Shown: positions 62,937 to 64,000 of the stretch, one piece after another
Layout: each line of letters opens with the position of its first letter
How positions within the stretch are numbered: the stretch's first letter is position 1
DNA from: JBMOUD01 sp049319665
GTDB taxonomy: Bacteria; Pseudomonadota; Gammaproteobacteria; Enterobacterales; Enterobacteriaceae
Reading direction: 5' to 3'
NCBI RefSeq assembly: GCF_049319665.1
Contig: NZ_JBMOUD010000019.1
Coordinates: 1-64,000 of the forward strand
DNA: 64,000 nt
The notes under the pieces: generated by a model
Told to the model about the DNA's origin: nothing
Databases searched by the model: none
What the model saw: only the letters and a program-made list of their open reading frames with translations
Position numbers and translations under genes: made by a program

Positions 62937-64000
62937 ATGTTGAAGCAGTGGTATCGTCTTGGCAGATTAGTAACATGTAGAGAATTAATCGCATTAACAG
63001 TATTACTGGTATTTGGGATGCCAGCAGCCTATGCCACGCGAGCATGGACTCCTGAAACCGAAACGGTGCATAAAAGCGCTAATGATCCGCGTGATTACCA
63101 AGCTGTAAAGCTTGCTAATGGCATGACGGTATTGCTGGTTTCTGATTATGAAGCCAGTAAATCTTTGGCTGCTTTGGCATTGCCGGTCGGGTCACTTGAT
63201 GATCCTAATGGGCAATTAGGCTTGGCCCATTACACTGAACATATGCTGTTAATGGGGTCGAAGAAATACCCGCAGCCTGAAAGTCTGGCTGAGTTTTTGA
63301 AAAAGCACGGCGGAAGCCACAACGGCAGCACAGCCCCTTACCGAACGGCGTTTTATCTTGAAGTAGAAAACGATGCCTTGCCTCAGGCGGTTGACCGTTT
63401 GGCTGATGCTATTGCCGAGCCACTACTTGATCCAGGCAACGCCGACCGTGAGCGTAATGCCGTCAATGCCGAGCTCACGATGGCGCGTTCTCGTGAGGGG
63501 ATGCGTATGGCGCAGGTCAGAGCCGAAACCCTCAACCCGGCACATCCTGCAGCACGCTTTTCTGGTGGTAACCTCGATACGCTCAAAGATAAACCGGATA
63601 ACAAACTACAGGATGCATTACAGGCATTTTATCAACGTTATTACTCTGCCAACCTGATGGTTGGTGTGATTTATAGCAATCGTCCTATTCAGGAATTAGC
63701 GCATATCGCAGTAGAGACGTTTGGTAAAATTGGTAATCATAATGCGAGTGTTCCTGCCATCAGTCAGCCGTTAGTTACGCCAGCACAGCAGGGGATTATT
63801 ATTCACTACGTTCCCGCGACACCGCGTAAACAGCTGCTGATTGAATTTGCGATTGATAATAACAGCGCACAATTTCGTAGTAAGACAGATACCTACATTA
63901 GTTACCTGATTGGCAATCGCAGTAAAAATACTTTGTCAGACTGGCTACAGAAACAAGGGCTGGCCGATGGTATTAATGCCGGGGCTGATTCCATGTCTTT
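62937..64000 (+). CDS. ptrA: Protease III (pitrilysin), 5' part; runs off the window
   Basis: Periplasmic zinc metalloprotease of the insulinase family (M16), truncated by the window edge at about 354 of ~960 residues. The signal peptide ends around AYA-TRAW. The inverted zinc motif HxxEH is His98, Glu101 and His102 in LAHYTEHMLLMGSKKYP, with the third ligand Glu in ERNAVNAELTMA. LARTLNP-like AETLNPAHPAARFSGGN and NRSKNTLSDWLQKQGLADGI follow E. coli Ptr closely. GAGGGAG precedes the start. Its place between recC and recB is conserved. Confidence 0.95.
   Translation, partial: MLKQWYRLGRLVTCRELIALTVLLVFGMPAAYATRAWTPETETVHKSANDPRDYQAVKLANGMTVLLVSDYEASKSLAALALPVGSLDDPNGQLGLAHYTEHMLLMGSKKYPQPESLAEFLKKHGGSHNGSTAPYRTAFYLEVENDALPQAVDRLADAIAEPLLDPGNADRERNAVNAELTMARSREGMRMAQVRAETLNPAHPAARFSGGNLDTLKDKPDNKLQDALQAFYQRYYSANLMVGVIYSNRPIQELAHIAVETFGKIGNHNASVPAISQPLVTPAQQGIIIHYVPATPRKQLLIEFAIDNNSAQFRSKTDTYISYLIGNRSKNTLSDWLQKQGLADGINAGADSMS

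Overview
The window looks like chromosome from a member of the Enterobacterales. From about 39.4 kb to the right edge it carries the lysR/lysA - galR - omrA/omrB - aas-lplT - tas - ygdR - mutH - rppH-ptsP - lgt-thyA - ppdA-ppdB-ygdB-ppdC - recC - ptrA backbone that Escherichia coli carries near 64 min. Protein similarity to E. coli is high but not near identity, and the gene content between backbone blocks differs. A Hafnia/Obesumbacterium-like organism would fit, but this is an inference from gene order and moderate base composition; no species marker was read.

Layout. (1) 0-10.8 kb: an isoaspartyl peptidase/asparaginase and a complete Dpp/Opp-type ABC importer on the minus strand, divergent from a GntR-type regulator, a creatininase-family amidohydrolase, a PanE-like reductase and an SDR. 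Together they look like a self-contained import and catabolism unit for an amide- or peptide-like compound. (2) 11.3-20.5 kb: a four-gene efflux operon (adaptor, two RND pumps, outer-membrane lipoprotein), with MdtABC-like proteins in a MuxABC-OpmB-like layout. (3) 20.5-25.7 kb: an AT-rich accessory island with a 131-bp tandem structured repeat, a 51-residue zinc-ribbon protein, an Mrr-like nuclease with an extra N-terminal domain, and a type VI secretion module. The module has two paralogous candidate effector/immunity pairs followed by an orphan hcp. (4) 25.7-31.4 kb: an AcrAB/OprM-like tripartite efflux operon. (5) 31.4-39.4 kb: a candidate sRNA, a YddA-like ABC exporter, a secreted protein, a ~765-bp imperfect palindrome, a secreted metallo-beta-lactamase-fold protein that lacks its first two zinc histidines, a LysR regulator and an MFS exporter. 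(6) 39.4-64 kb: conserved backbone, interrupted by a LysR gene plus an Ntn-type (choloylglycine/penicillin V acylase family) hydrolase next to two Omr-type sRNAs.

How parts work together. aas and lplT overlap and form the lysophospholipid re-acylation pathway. rppH and ptsP lie head to tail. thyA follows lgt within a few bases, as in E. coli. The four pseudopilin-like genes precede recC and overlap one another. LysR is divergent from its target lysA. The mutH-rppH gap contains a cluster of DnaA boxes at the position of the E. coli DARS2 element.

The most interesting non-backbone elements are the hcp module with duplicated candidate pore-forming effectors, the giant palindrome at 35.1-35.9 kb, the paired Omr sRNAs (one with an extra internal hairpin), the DARS2-like region, and a Ser/Thr-rich insertion in one RND pump. 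No tRNA, rRNA, CRISPR array or intact insertion sequence was found.
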